DNA of 17,500 nucleotides from Halocaridina rubra (taxonomy: Eukaryota; Arthropoda; Malacostraca; Decapoda; Atyidae), in contig JAXCGZ010005674.1 in assembly GCA_037179515.1 (NCBI GenBank), forward strand, positions 245,001 to 262,500, in the 5' to 3' direction. Shown piece by piece: positions 1 through 10,867 of this stretch; position 1 is the first letter of the stretch; every line of letters begins with the position of its first letter. A program made the position numbers and the translations under genes. The notes under the pieces are model-generated. The model was not told the origin of the DNA, did no database searches, and saw only the letters and a program-made list of their open reading frames with translations.

Positions 1-1217
1 TTAATTCAATTTCCTATCTCAGTCGGGCTATACAGTAACCAAATAAGCGCACTATATATGTGAAAACATGAATAATTTTTTACCCCGACCAGGACTTGAA
101 CTTAGGACTTATAATTACTAAGTCAATGTGCTACCAACTACACCACAGAAGGTTAAAAGGAATCAGACCTTATATCTTTTATCTGCTATACTTAGGAATG
201 AATGCATTCTATCTGAATACCACTATGTTCATATTACAGATTCCCCAACCTCACCCATGGCTTAATTTTCGCATTTAATTCAATTCCCAATCTCATTTGG
301 GCCCAGCATTAACCAAATAAGCCCATTACATATGTGAAAACATGAATAATTTTTTTGCGCTGACCGGGATTTGAAACTAGGACTTATAATTACTATATCA
401 CGGCGCTACCAACTACACCACAGAAGGTTAAAAGGAATCAGACATTATAGCTTATATCTGTTACACTTACGAATGAACGCATTCTATCTGAATGCCACTA
501 TGTTCATATTACAGATTCCCTAACCTCACTCGTTGCTTCATTTTCGCATCTAATTCAACTCCCAATCTCAATTGTGCCCAACAATAACCAAATAAGCACA
601 TTACATATGTGAAAACATGAATGATATTTTTACCCTGACCGAGACTTGAACCTAGGACTTATAATTAGTAAGTCAAGGCTCTACCAAATACACCACAGAA
701 GGTTAAAAACAATCAGACCTTATAGCTTTTATCTGCTATACTTAGGAATGAACGTATTTTATCTGAATGCCACTATGTTCATATTACAGATTCCCCAACC
801 TTACTCCTGGCTTCATTTTCGCATTTACTTCAACTCTCAATCTCATTTGGGCCCAACAATAACCAAATAAGCACATCTCATTTGTGAAAACATGAATAAT
901 TTTTTTTACCCCTACCAAGGTGCTACCAACTACACCACAGAAGGTTAAAAGTAATCAGACCTTATAGCTAATATATGCTATACTTAGGAATGAACGCATT
1001 TTATCTGAATGCCACTATGTTCTCATTACAGATTCCCAAACTTCACTCATGGCTTCATTTTCGCATTTAATTTAACTCCCAATCTCATTTGGCCCAACAA
1101 TAACCAAATAAGCACATTACATATGTGAAAACATGAATAATTTTTTTTGCCCCGACTGGGACTTGAACCTAGAACTTATTATTACTAAGTCAATGCGCTA
1201 CCAACTACACCACAGAA
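1..1217 (-). repeat. Tandem array of ~275-bp tRNA-derived (SINE-like) units
   Basis: The shared marker GAAAACATG starts at 62, 336, 611, 886 and 1127, giving periods of 274, 275, 275 and 241 bp. Each unit has a tRNA-like head when read on the minus strand (82-146, 358-422, 632-696, a deleted one at 908-940, and 1150-1214) followed by an AT-rich body. In sense orientation the head has an A-box-like TGGTGTAGTTGG and a B-box-like GTTCAAGTCC. In the better copies an ACTTA/TAAGT stem encloses a 7-base loop GTAATTA, which would put AAT in the anticodon position. The acceptor stem pairs poorly and the heads run into A-rich sequence, so these are not working tRNA genes. Head-to-tail repetition at constant period suggests a SINE that became a satellite rather than five independent insertions. 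Protein-like frames here (for example 96-278 and 646-870) are by-products of the repeat. Confidence 0.85.
908..940 (-). repeat. Fourth array copy with deleted tRNA-like head
   Basis: This unit is 241 bp where its neighbours are 274-275. The missing ~34 bp are the middle of the tRNA-like head, including the whole B box and anticodon-arm region; the A-box side (CTACCAACTACACCACAG on the plus strand) remains. A CAAGG string lies at the junction and also occurs in the neighbouring third copy just before its A-box side, so deletion through short homology is plausible. Confidence 0.75.
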
Positions 1218-1263
1218 GGGAGTTGAATTAAATGCGAAAATGAAGCCACGAGTGAGGTTGGGG
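1218..1263 (+). repeat. Inverted fragment of the array unit at the array edge
   Basis: This ~46-bp segment is the reverse complement of a stretch found in every upstream unit (for example about 247-292), with only one or a few differences depending on the copy. The orientation flips immediately after the fifth tRNA-like head. It marks an inversion breakpoint or the edge of a neighbouring unit in the opposite orientation, after which similarity is lost. Confidence 0.75.
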
Positions 1264-1917
<654 letters not shown>

Positions 1918-1998
1918 GAATAATTTTTTACCCCGACCGGGACTCGAACCTAGGAAATATAATTACTAAGTCAAGTCGCTACCAAGTACACACCATAT
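1918..1998 (-). repeat. Solitary tRNA-like SINE head between two (TA)n arrays
   Basis: A sixth copy of the head seen in the 1-1217 array, here alone. Read on the minus strand it has a perfect B box, GGTTCGAGTCC (plus-strand 1940-1950), better than the array copies. The A-box side is altered (GTGTACTTGG) and the anticodon-stem 3' side is mutated (TATTT where the array has TAAGT). No acceptor stem forms. The unit body is absent and is replaced by (TA)n on both sides. It is a SINE fragment rather than a tRNA gene. Confidence 0.75.
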
Positions 1999-3134
<1,136 letters not shown>

Positions 3135-3295
3135 TTGTTTGGTGTTTGTTTTGCTTGCACCTTTAATGTTACTATTTATTTTAATTATTATTTATTATGC
3201 GTTTATACATGTAAGAGATTATCACTATATATAGTTTATTATTTTTCCGTAATACTGATAATACTAATATTACTAGTAATAACAATAGCAATAAT

Positions 3296-3299
3296 GATA

Positions 3300-3364
<65 letters not shown>
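3296..3364. repeat. (ACT)n microsatellite
   Basis: About 20 uninterrupted ACT units lying directly before the (AAT)n array. ACT and AAT units meet at TACTAATGATAAT without spacer, so this is a compound trinucleotide array, probably arising by a point change that then spread by slippage. Confidence 0.95.
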
Positions 3365-4277
<913 letters not shown>

Positions 4278-4535
4278 ATGAGAAGAAGAGATAAAAATAG
4301 AAGAATATTCTCGCTAGTGGGAGTGGTCTGTCTACCTCGTGAATCTTTTGAAACCACAAACCTGAGAGAATGTTGCCGCCTACCTACTGTCAAGAGTCTG
4401 TGTCACACCCCAGGATGCACCTCTTCGCCCCCTCCATCTCTCCCACAAACGCCCTGTCACCTGTCGAACACCCACAACTGTCCACAAGAGATTCCTGTAT
4501 CGGCCTTCAAAGGCCTTATTTCTAAAACAGTGTAA
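4278..4535 (+). other. Short open frame of unknown status
   Basis: An 85-codon open frame. Its second half (about 4330-4500) is richer in G+C than the flanking DNA and would encode a Pro/Ser/Cys/Thr-rich segment without recognisable domain, signal peptide or membrane span. The final codons run into the left arm of the palindrome at 4511-4788. There is no splice or promoter evidence. The frame may be chance in a compositionally different patch, or the remnant of an unrecognised repeat or exon. Confidence 0.15.
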
Positions 4536-4788
4536 ACCTAGGATACCATATTGTTAGATAGCTAGACACACACAAATGGATTTCATAAATGCATCTAACG
4601 CGGTTCTGTGTATGGCTAGGATCCCGCAAAACGCATCAGACGCGGTTCTGTGTATGGCTAGGATCCCCCCATGGGGGGATCTTAGCCATACACAGAACCG
4701 CGTCAGATGCGTTTATGAAATCCATTTGTGCGTATCTAGCTAACTAACAATATGGTATCCAAGGTTTACACTGTTTAAGAAATCGGCC
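4511..4788. repeat. Fold-back palindrome (possible foldback/MITE-type element)
   Basis: The left arm (about 4511-4671) and right arm (about 4672-4788) are reverse complements around a centre at 4671/4672 (GATCCCCCCATGGGGGGATC). Over about 100 aligned bases I count 7 mismatches, about 93% identity. The arms contain sequences such as TGTAAACCT, GGATACCATATTGTTAG and GCGGTTCTGTGTATGGCTA. The left arm is longer because a 39-bp block occurs twice (4587-4625 and 4629-4667, offset 42). There is essentially no loop. No transposase is encoded. I do not recognise the family and could not define a target-site duplication. A sequencing fold-back artefact would normally give identical arms, so the divergence argues for a real, older inverted repeat. 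Confidence 0.85.
4587..4667 (+). repeat. Internal tandem duplication in the palindrome's left arm
   Basis: Two 39-bp copies at 4587-4625 and 4629-4667 differ at only a few positions (for example TGCATCTAACGCGG versus CGCATCAGACGCGG). The right arm has only one copy, so the duplication came after, or failed to spread to, the other arm. On folding, one copy would loop out. Confidence 0.8.
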
Positions 4789-5340
4789 TGCAAAGACAAG
4801 GCTATAAGAAAAACCTTTATAGTCAAGGACAAAAGCCATAAGGCAACATGTCAAAGAGAGCAAAATTCGATTGAATTTCTGACTTGATCCAAGGCTTAAG
4901 ACCATGAGACTAACGAGTGCAAACTTGAGAGTTTCTGGCGTAGATCTACATTCAAAGACTGAAACCTTAAGAGAACTTTTCGTCAGTGCAAATTTCGAAT
5001 GTTTCAGGCATGGAGTTCAGTCTATTGTTACTATTATACAATGGGTTGCTGATTTGGAACTTGGTTCAGAAAGAGCCAAGGAGAATCTCGAAAACAGAAC
5101 AATTTGAGCTGCTAGTGTATAACGTGAAAAAAAATTGTCTTTAAAGGAGCATCTAAAAAATTGCGAAAATTTAACTTTTACACGTGTATTTCAAATATTC
5201 GCAGCATGAATGGCTATGGAATTTAAGGACTGGAAAGGACAGGAGAAATGTAATTCAAATTGTTTTTTTTTTTGCATAAATATTTTTTAATCCATTAACC
5301 TAGTAAACAAGCCAGCTTAACTCGATTGTGACGTGGAATG
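4789..5340. other. Unassigned segment, with a 67-codon open frame at 4904-5107
   Basis: The DNA between the palindrome and the first recognisable LINE coding sequence. An open frame at 4904-5107 on the plus strand contains no motif I know. It lies in the same frame as the LINE remnant from 5360 on, but several stops separate them and its residues do not resemble reverse transcriptase blocks to me. It could be more degraded LINE sequence or chance. Confidence 0.3.
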
Positions 5341-5359
5341 ATATCAGAATAGGCAGTAA

Positions 5360-5901
5360 GTTATTAGTGTCTTATCATGCCCTCCCTTAGCAAGAATTCA
5401 AAACAAAGCTAGGAGAACTATTCTCGTTTGTCTAATGACAAAAAATATCAACATGTAGCAAGAATTAAAGCTTCCACCCTTAATACTTCATATCAGAGAA
5501 TCTGTCATCATATTTGGTGTTAAATTAGCAATATTAGTACCTCCATCTCAGATTGATATCTATCTACTACAGAAATCGCAGTCAGCACCAGTTATCCTTA
5601 AATCTTTAATAAAAGGAGATATGTAATACAATAGATGCCTTCATCCTAAAATTTTCAAACTTATAACTAATGAGGTAAGAACACATAATGTGAAACTATA
5701 TCATAATAATGAATTTGGTAATGTAATTAATCCTTGTCACAGATTGAGTGTAGAAATGTCTCTCCCAACTCGACCATCTGGCCTTGAAGTAACTCCTGTG
5801 ATGATTAAACACCAGTGGTTATTGGCTATTGAAGTATTCATAAAAAAAAAAACTTCCCTAACATAAATGTATATATACAGATGGGTCCCATATACGCAGT
5901 A
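5360..5901 (+). pseudogene. LINE-A remnant, left part: end of reverse transcriptase and start of RNase H
   Basis: Plus-strand frame 2 stays readable from about 5360 to 5840 with few stops (TAG at 5456-5458 and a TAA near 5622). It encodes LARIQNKARRTIL, a motif of the reverse transcriptase C-terminal region in RNase H-bearing LINEs, then QELKLPPLILHIRESV, and later SLPTRPSGLEVTP, which resembles the LPPTRPPW segment that precedes RNase H. After a frameshift in the A-run at 5841-5852 the frame gives IYTDGS, the first RNase H motif; its catalytic Asp codon is 5880-5882. Coding then stops abruptly at about 5901, where the tail of LINE-B starts. The rest of the RNase H resumes at 8342. The family is probably of the I/Nimb/LOA type, because Jockey and CR1 elements normally lack RNase H; this placement is inference. 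The 5' portion of the element is not visible. Confidence 0.75.
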
Positions 5902-6274
5902 CAACAACAACAAAACATTTATTTCCATTTTCGTACAATGGTTATTCTTAAAAATAAAAATAACTTATAAGTAAACATGTAATTGAACTAATAAGTAAGA
6001 GGGTAATACATACAGTTAAATTAAATGTAGCTTTCATAGAAAATAGTGACGATGTAATAAAAATTTTAACAATAATATTAATAATATAGTAATAATAACG
6101 TTAGATACTGTATCGGTATTATCGGCATCATTACCATATTTGTTTTCCTTTCAATAAGAGTAATTAGTTCTTAACTTAGAGAACAGAGAAGTCGATATCA
6201 GTTTACATTTAGAGAGGCTTGTGTTAGGGGAAATTGTATTAAATCATTAAGTTTAGTTTAAGTGTGAGCAGCAA
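5902..6274 (-). other. LINE-B 3' UTR and (TTG)n tail
   Basis: Non-coding, AT-rich sequence after the LINE-B stop codon (minus strand). It contains short AAT/ATT microsatellite-like runs near 6055-6100 and ends with an AATAAA hexamer and four TTG units. Simple-repeat 3' tails rather than poly(A) are known for CR1/L2-group LINEs, which fits the proposed assignment. Confidence 0.6.
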
Positions 6275-6921
6275 CTATTTGTCCAAAAGAAAACTATAAA
6301 GTTTGCCTTTAAAAGCTGTGAAGCAGGATGAATTTTTAAGATGCTCTGGAATATTGTTCCAGAGTGTTGGCCCTTTAATAGTGATTATCTTTAAACCTGC
6401 TTCTGTGTTTGTTCTCTGAATAAAGAGCTCACTGCTCTGTCTTGTGTTGGCTCCCCTTATATCCCTGACTGTGTTTAAATCAAATAGCCAGCTAGGATAA
6501 TGATGGTCCAAAATTTTCTATAAAAAAACATGAATAGCATAAGCGGCCTTGTTTTCTGTCCGCAGCCACCCAAGTTTATTGAGAGCTGGTGTGATGTGGT
6601 CATATTTTCTTATTCCTAACAGGGCAACTCGAGCTGAAAAATTAATAAGCTTCTGTATTTTGTTTATCTGAGTCTTAGTGGTAGCTCCCCGAACAGTTGT
6701 GCAGTAATTAATGTGACTTAGGGCTAGAGATTCAACAACAGTTATTCGAGTGGTAGTCTCAAAATTGTCTTATATACGTGATAAGTACATTAATGTTCCT
6801 GTAACCTTTTTGCATACTTTATTTATGGGGAAATCAAACAAAATGTGGTTATCTTAGTGAATTCCTAGGTTTTTGACTGTTTTACTTGGTGTAATAATAT
6901 TGTCACGAAAATTAATTGTTT
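6275..6921 (-). pseudogene. LINE-B reverse transcriptase C-terminal region
   Basis: After an apparent frameshift in the A-run near 6915-6925, the minus-strand frame reads KTVKNLGIH, then FPINKVCKKVTGTLMYLSR, SLALSHINYC, KTQINKIQKLINFSARVAL and HITPALNKLGWL. These are standard landmarks of the region after the polymerase core in CR1/Jockey LINEs. Two stops interrupt it (after GIH, and after MYLSRI). A further frameshift sits in the T/A-run near 6520-6530, after which the frame ending at 6275 has GPTLWNNIPEHLKNSSCFTA and FKGKLYSFLLDK, the typical end of these proteins. Confidence 0.75.
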
Positions 6922-7823
6922 TTTCTTTCTGGAATTTGTGCTATGTGGAACCTTGAACCAATAAACATGCATTGTGTTTTACTTTCGTTAATTAACAGCC
7001 CAATTTCTTGAAAATAGGATTTAATTTTTGACAGAGTGTTTTCTGCTCTTAATAATACAAGCAGAGATATTTTTTTCATATCTATATTATTATAGATACT
7101 ATTCGTAACTTTGAGCAGTGCAGTTTCAGTCGAGAGTTTCGGTGTGAAACCATGTTGGTTAATAGATAATAGGCTATTTGACTCTAAATATGACAGAAGT
7201 TGGCATGCAAAATTTTTTTCTAATATTTTAGAGAAAATGGGTAGCAGGGAAATGGGACGATAGTTTGTCACATCATCTCTGTCCCCCTTTTTATGCAGAA
7301 GTATTACATGTGATTTTTTCCAAGAGTCAGGAAACTTTTTAGTAACAATGGAAGTGTTCATAAGAGTTAGAATATAAGATACAATCATGGGTAGAGCATC
7401 TTTGATGAACTGAAATGGTATACCATCTGGACCATAAGAGCCAGAGTTTCTTAGGCTCTTTATGGTAAGAATTAGGGTAGCAAAATCGATAGGATTTATC
7501 TTGAAGTACTCTCTTGTGTTTACATTGGAAGAATTGTCCTTTAAGCAATTACTCATATTCAATGAGTTTGTGTTTTCTTGTGTTTTCTCATATGTATTTT
7601 TGCCAACGTTAGCAAAATAGTTATTAAAGTTTTCTGCTTTGTCTTTCAACTCCGTAATATTGTCATAACTTTCTGAGGTAGTCTTTTCATTTGGTATCAT
7701 GCTTCTTATCACTTTCTATGTTGCTGCTGTATCATGTCTAGAGTCAGTAAATTGTGTTTTGTAAAAGTCTTTTTTACTTACATTGATGAGAGATCTGACA
7801 CGTTTCTTTTCCGTTTTATAACG
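6922..7823 (-). pseudogene. LINE-B reverse transcriptase core, with catalytic blocks deleted
   Basis: In the same frame as the upstream endonuclease piece, this segment encodes the linker (a stop replaces a likely Trp codon just before KVIRSMIPN), then GSYGPDGIPFQFIKD, FPDSWKKSHVILLHKKGDRD, NYRPISLLPIFSKILEK and INQHGFTPKLSTETALL: the N-terminal fingers blocks of a LINE reverse transcriptase. Right after KISLLVLL, where the first catalytic Asp block should begin, the frame jumps to RAENTLSKIKSYFQEIG and INESKTQCMFIG, which belong after the catalytic ADD block. The junction is at about 7049/7050. The first Asp block, the GVPQGS block and the (F/Y)ADD block are all absent. The join is in frame. 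The product could not polymerise DNA even without its stops. Confidence 0.85.
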
Positions 7824-8341
7824 TTATCGGAGAGTCATATCATATCTATTCATTTTTAGCACTTTTTGTATTTTATTTCTGATTTGCATTGCCTCTTTGA
7901 TGTCATTAGTTAGCCAGGGGGCTGAGGGGTGGGTTATTTTTCTTGTTATAATGGGTGCACAACTATCTAAGCATTCACGAAAGTCATTTGTTAAAATCTC
8001 AACCTGCAAATCGACGTTATCTGTGTATTTAATTCTATTAAGTACATTTGTGTTGTTGATTAATGTTTCACAAAAGATATCAGGGGAGTAATTTTTTAGA
8101 CACCGGAATGTGTTGAAGATTGGCTTCCTTTTGGGCTTGTTTATATTTAGCATAGCAACGTTCATCTCGTGGTCTGCAATTGGGCAGGAAACTACGTCCC
8201 AGTAGGGTATACTTTCCACTTTATTTGTTATTATTAAATCTATAAGAGTCCTAGAATTAGGGGTTATGCGGGTCGGTTTTGTCACTATTTGTGTTAACTT
8301 CACAGTGTTGATCACCCTTTTCAGTCTGTTATCTGCTGAGA
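7824..8341 (-). pseudogene. LINE-B AP-endonuclease C-terminal part and linker
   Basis: The minus-strand frame begins at the truncation point with LLSADNRLKRVINTVKLTQI and continues with VTKPTRITPNSRTLIDLIIT, the segment before the last endonuclease motif. The catalytic Ser-Asp-His motif appears as ADHEMNVA, so the Ser is replaced while Asp and His remain. It continues with APWLTNDIKEAMQIRNK, a conserved spot between endonuclease and polymerase. The GDFN motif that normally lies just before this region is missing because the element is truncated here. A TAA at 7824-7826 separates it from the polymerase segment in the same frame. Confidence 0.75.
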
Positions 8342-9060
8342 GCAAGTATGGTTGTACTATGACATTGCATGAAAACTTTGAGGGTGCAAATACGAGAAAA
8401 AGGATTTAGATTGCCTAATGGTACATCAGTCATGTAATGTGAAATCACTGGAGTCAAACTTGCCATTAGTATACTGGAAAAAGTGCTCTCTTTTTTTTTG
8501 TGATTCGAAAAATGCTTTCTTATCACTGATATCTTTAAAACCTGCTTACAAAACCTCATGACTCCCTTTTATGAGGAACGTGTCACATGTGCAAATATAA
8601 CCTTAAATATCATCATCTCATGGATACCTTCCCATGTTGGGATATGTGGCATTGAAGAGGGTGACAAGCATGCAAAGGAGGCTGCTGAGGAGTCAAAAAC
8701 TCAATCTTTAGTTACCCTGTCGCAGTTGAAAATAATACTTAAAAATGAGATGCTTGAAGACATGCAACTGATAAAACTTTCATAGACACACAACAGCAAC
8801 TCTATCCCAGAGTATAAAAGTTTCTGCAATATAGTGTACACTTAAGGTACAGGAAAAATTCCAACATGTGATTGTAATAGAATTGCTTCATGCATAAGAC
8901 TTGGATACCGACATGTGTGTGAAGTGACTTATGAAAATGCAGAAACAATGCATCCAGAATACACCAAATGTGTATAATACATTACGTTGTAGACTGTGTT
9001 AAGTTCCAGACTTCAGACCTTTTGGATTGTGTTATTTTGATTTGCGTAAATATTACTGTG
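8342..9060 (+). pseudogene. LINE-A remnant, right part: rest of RNase H and C-terminal region
   Basis: Coding resumes as YGCTMTLHENFEGANTRK, then GFRLPNGTSVM, a stop, CEITGVKLAISILEKVL, FCDSKNAFLSLISLK and, in the 8558-8785 open frame, SWIPSHVGICGIEEGDKHAK: the second half of a LINE RNase H. With the Asp at 5880-5882, the acidic set is traceable as Glu (8441-8443), Asp (8502-8504) and Asp (8663-8665), although the domain is now interrupted by 2.4 kb. Further on, RIASCIRLGYRHVCEV, HPEYTKC and HYVVDC resemble the Cys/His-rich C-terminus that follows RNase H in this type of element. Frameshifts lie near 8400 (A-run), at the T-run 8491-8499, and near 8980. The 3' end is not sharply defined; no poly(A) is seen. 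Confidence 0.75.
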
Positions 9061-9213
9061 ATACTGACAATTAGTCCCAATATTAGGCGTATATCCATCA
9101 CAAAAGATGTAAATACATTTACATCACTGTGTCTAGTGAAATTGTAAATATGCTATTTCTAAATGAGAATGTAATAATGACCTTTTAAGCAGACCTGAGA
9201 CTGCCTATAGCCA

Positions 9214-9217
<4 letters not shown>
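9061..9217. other. Possible 3' end of LINE-A, otherwise unassigned
   Basis: AT-rich sequence after the last recognisable LINE-A residues. It may be its 3' UTR, but nothing in it proves this. Confidence 0.3.

Positions 9218-9262
<45 letters not shown>
9218..9262. repeat. (TC)n microsatellite
   Basis: About 22 perfect TC units with no interruption. Confidence 0.97.
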
Positions 9263-9264
<2 letters not shown>

Positions 9265-9538
9265 TTGAATCATATAAACGATCTGAAAAACAATTCTTAT
9301 TTGTTTATTATTCAAAATGAATTACTTGTCCTTTTGTTTATTATTTAGTTATTTCCATATTAATCATTCATGTCACTTTGTTTTTATACCTATTTGGCCA
9401 TATACTTAGTTGTCTATTAATTTATTAATATATTTTTTCTATGCTGTCTATGCATTCATCTACTTATGCTTTATAATTATTTATTTATTCATTTATTCAT
9501 TTAGTCATTTATTTATTTATTTTTACTTATAGATTAAT
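9263..9538. repeat. AT-rich stretch with degenerate ATTT/ATTC tetranucleotides
   Basis: Mostly TTTA/TTCA-type words; the clearest run, 9476-9524, is ATTTATTC followed by ATTT units. No coding or RNA signal. Confidence 0.6.
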
Positions 9539-9783
9539 CTATCTATCTATCTACCTTGGATGTCTGCCCCAATTGAGGGGTAGCCGACATAAAAAAAGAA
9601 ACAATAAGGGGGTTACAATGACGAGGGAGCTAGCGACCGTTCAGATGGCACTGCTGGAGTGCCACAGCCCATCCTCCCGGCTCTTCCACAACCTGCTTCG
9701 CTTCATGAATGCCAACTCCCCTACTGCCCCTACCAAGGGGCTACCTCTGTAAGATGCAACTCCATGGTAACAGCAGATGCCCA
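9539..9783 (-). other. LINE-C 3' UTR with tetranucleotide tail
   Basis: Non-coding 3' part of LINE-C on the minus strand. Near its end is GGCTACCCCTCAATTGGGG, which forms a short imperfect hairpin (CCCCTCAATTGGGG), followed by GCAGACATCC and the (TAGA)n tail. A hairpin close to the 3' end is common in LINE RNAs that recruit their own reverse transcriptase. Confidence 0.5.
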
Positions 9784-10500
9784 TCAGAGCTGCGTCACAA
9801 TCGCTCGCCACTCATTCCTATTCCTAGCACGCTCACTTGCTTTCCTCACATCCATCCTCCTCTCATTCAGGGCTCTCCTTACTCCATCCATTCACACAAA
9901 GCTAGGCCTCCCTCTAGCATTTAACCCATCAACTCTCGCACTCTTCACCTTTTTCCGCAGTCTTTCATCATCCATCCTTTACACATGACCAAACCATCTC
10001 AGAACATTCATAACTACTCTGGCTGCAAATTCTCTCCTCACACCCATTCTTGCTCTCACCACTTCATTCCTAACCCTATCCAACCGAGATACACCAATCA
10101 TACTCCTCAGGCATTTCATCTCAAACACATTAAGTTTCCATCTCTCACGTACTTTCACACCCCATAACTCTGATCCATACATCACAGTTGGCACAACCAC
10201 TTTCTCATAGAAAACTTTCTTAACACTCATTTCCAACCCTCTATTTATCATCACTCCTTTCAACGCACCCAACACTTTACATCCTTCATTCACTCTGTGA
10301 CACACATCTGCTTCCACTCCACCATTTGCAGCTATAACAGAGCCTAAATACTTAAACTGATCAACTTCCTCAAGTATCTCTCCATTCAACATAACATTCA
10401 ATCCAGCACCATCTTCATTTCTTGTACATCTCATAACCTTACTCTTTCCCACATTCACTCGCAACTTCCTTCTCTCACACACCATTCCAAATTCTGACAC
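9784..10500 (-). pseudogene. LINE-C reverse transcriptase C-terminal region
   Basis: One minus-strand frame runs from 10500 to a TGA at 9784-9786 with two internal stops (9979-9981 and 9892-9894). The second follows SFV where I would expect Trp, consistent with a TGG to TGA change. The frame encodes LRVNVGKSKVMRCTRNEDG (the block following the catalytic region), VDQFKYLGSVIAANGGVEAD, VVVPTVMYGSELWGVKVRER, LRSMIGVSRLDRVRNEVV, LRWFGHV, MDGVRRALNERRMD and RNRNEWRAIV. This series (YLGS, LYGSE-W, LR-I-G, RW-GHV, EWRA-V) is characteristic of the C-terminal portion of RTE and related LINE proteins. The catalytic blocks are absent because of the 5' truncation. Clade assignment is from memory. Confidence 0.8.
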
Positions 10501-10505
10501 TTAAT

Positions 10506-10623
10506 AAAAGATACAGCTATGTTAAGTTTTAGTACAATTATGTTTTTGTGTTTGCCCATTCACATTATATACCTTCAAAGTATTGTTTCAACCCCAACCC
10601 TCATTTTCCGTTTCTTGAGGTAG
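10506..10623. other. Short unassigned spacer
   Basis: AT-rich unique sequence upstream of LINE-C's truncation point. No signal recognised. Confidence 0.5.
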
Positions 10624-10643
10624 CAACAACAACAACAACAACA
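10624..10643. repeat. (CAA)n microsatellite
   Basis: Six to seven CAA units directly before the (TTA)n array. Confidence 0.9.
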
Positions 10644-10645
10644 TT

Positions 10646-10867
<222 letters not shown>

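Larger units (their letters stand above)
5902..8341 (-). mobile_element. LINE-B: CR1/Jockey-group non-LTR retrotransposon, 5'-truncated, inserted in LINE-A
   Basis: A minus-strand element of about 2.44 kb. In sense order it has the last part of an AP endonuclease, a linker, an internally deleted reverse transcriptase, a C-terminal region ending LWNNIPEHLK...FKGKL, and a 3' UTR of about 370 bp. The UTR ends in AATAAATG followed by a short (TTG)n tail (plus strand 5902-5913 as CAA units). The endonuclease's N-terminal two thirds are missing, as expected when target-primed reverse transcription stops early. The flanks are GCAGTA (5896-5901) and GCAAGTA (8342-8348), a near-match target-site duplication. 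Both sides continue the same RNase H domain of LINE-A. Several in-frame stops and one frameshift show it is dead. Confidence 0.8.
9539..10500 (-). mobile_element. LINE-C: RTE-like retrotransposon, 5'-truncated 3' fragment
   Basis: A minus-strand fragment of about 0.96 kb made of the final ~240 codons of a LINE polyprotein, a 3' UTR of about 245 bp and a short TAGA-type tail (plus strand 9539-9554 as CTAT units). Homology starts abruptly at 10500, as in 5'-truncated copies. TTAAT occurs on both sides (9534-9538 and 10501-10505) and could be a short target-site duplication, but five AT-rich bases are weak evidence. Base composition is distinctly less AT-rich than the surroundings. Confidence 0.7.

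Noticed and set aside
5737..5928. 63-codon minus-strand frame
   Set aside because: It crosses the LINE-A/LINE-B junction antisense to LINE-A coding; no motif.
8329..8559. Minus-strand 76-codon frame next to LINE-B endonuclease
   Set aside because: It is antisense to the LINE-A RNase H segment, which reads convincingly on the plus strand.
9659..10167. Plus-strand open frames over LINE-C
   Set aside because: The minus strand carries the reverse transcriptase C-terminus in one continuous frame; the plus-strand frames are its shadow.
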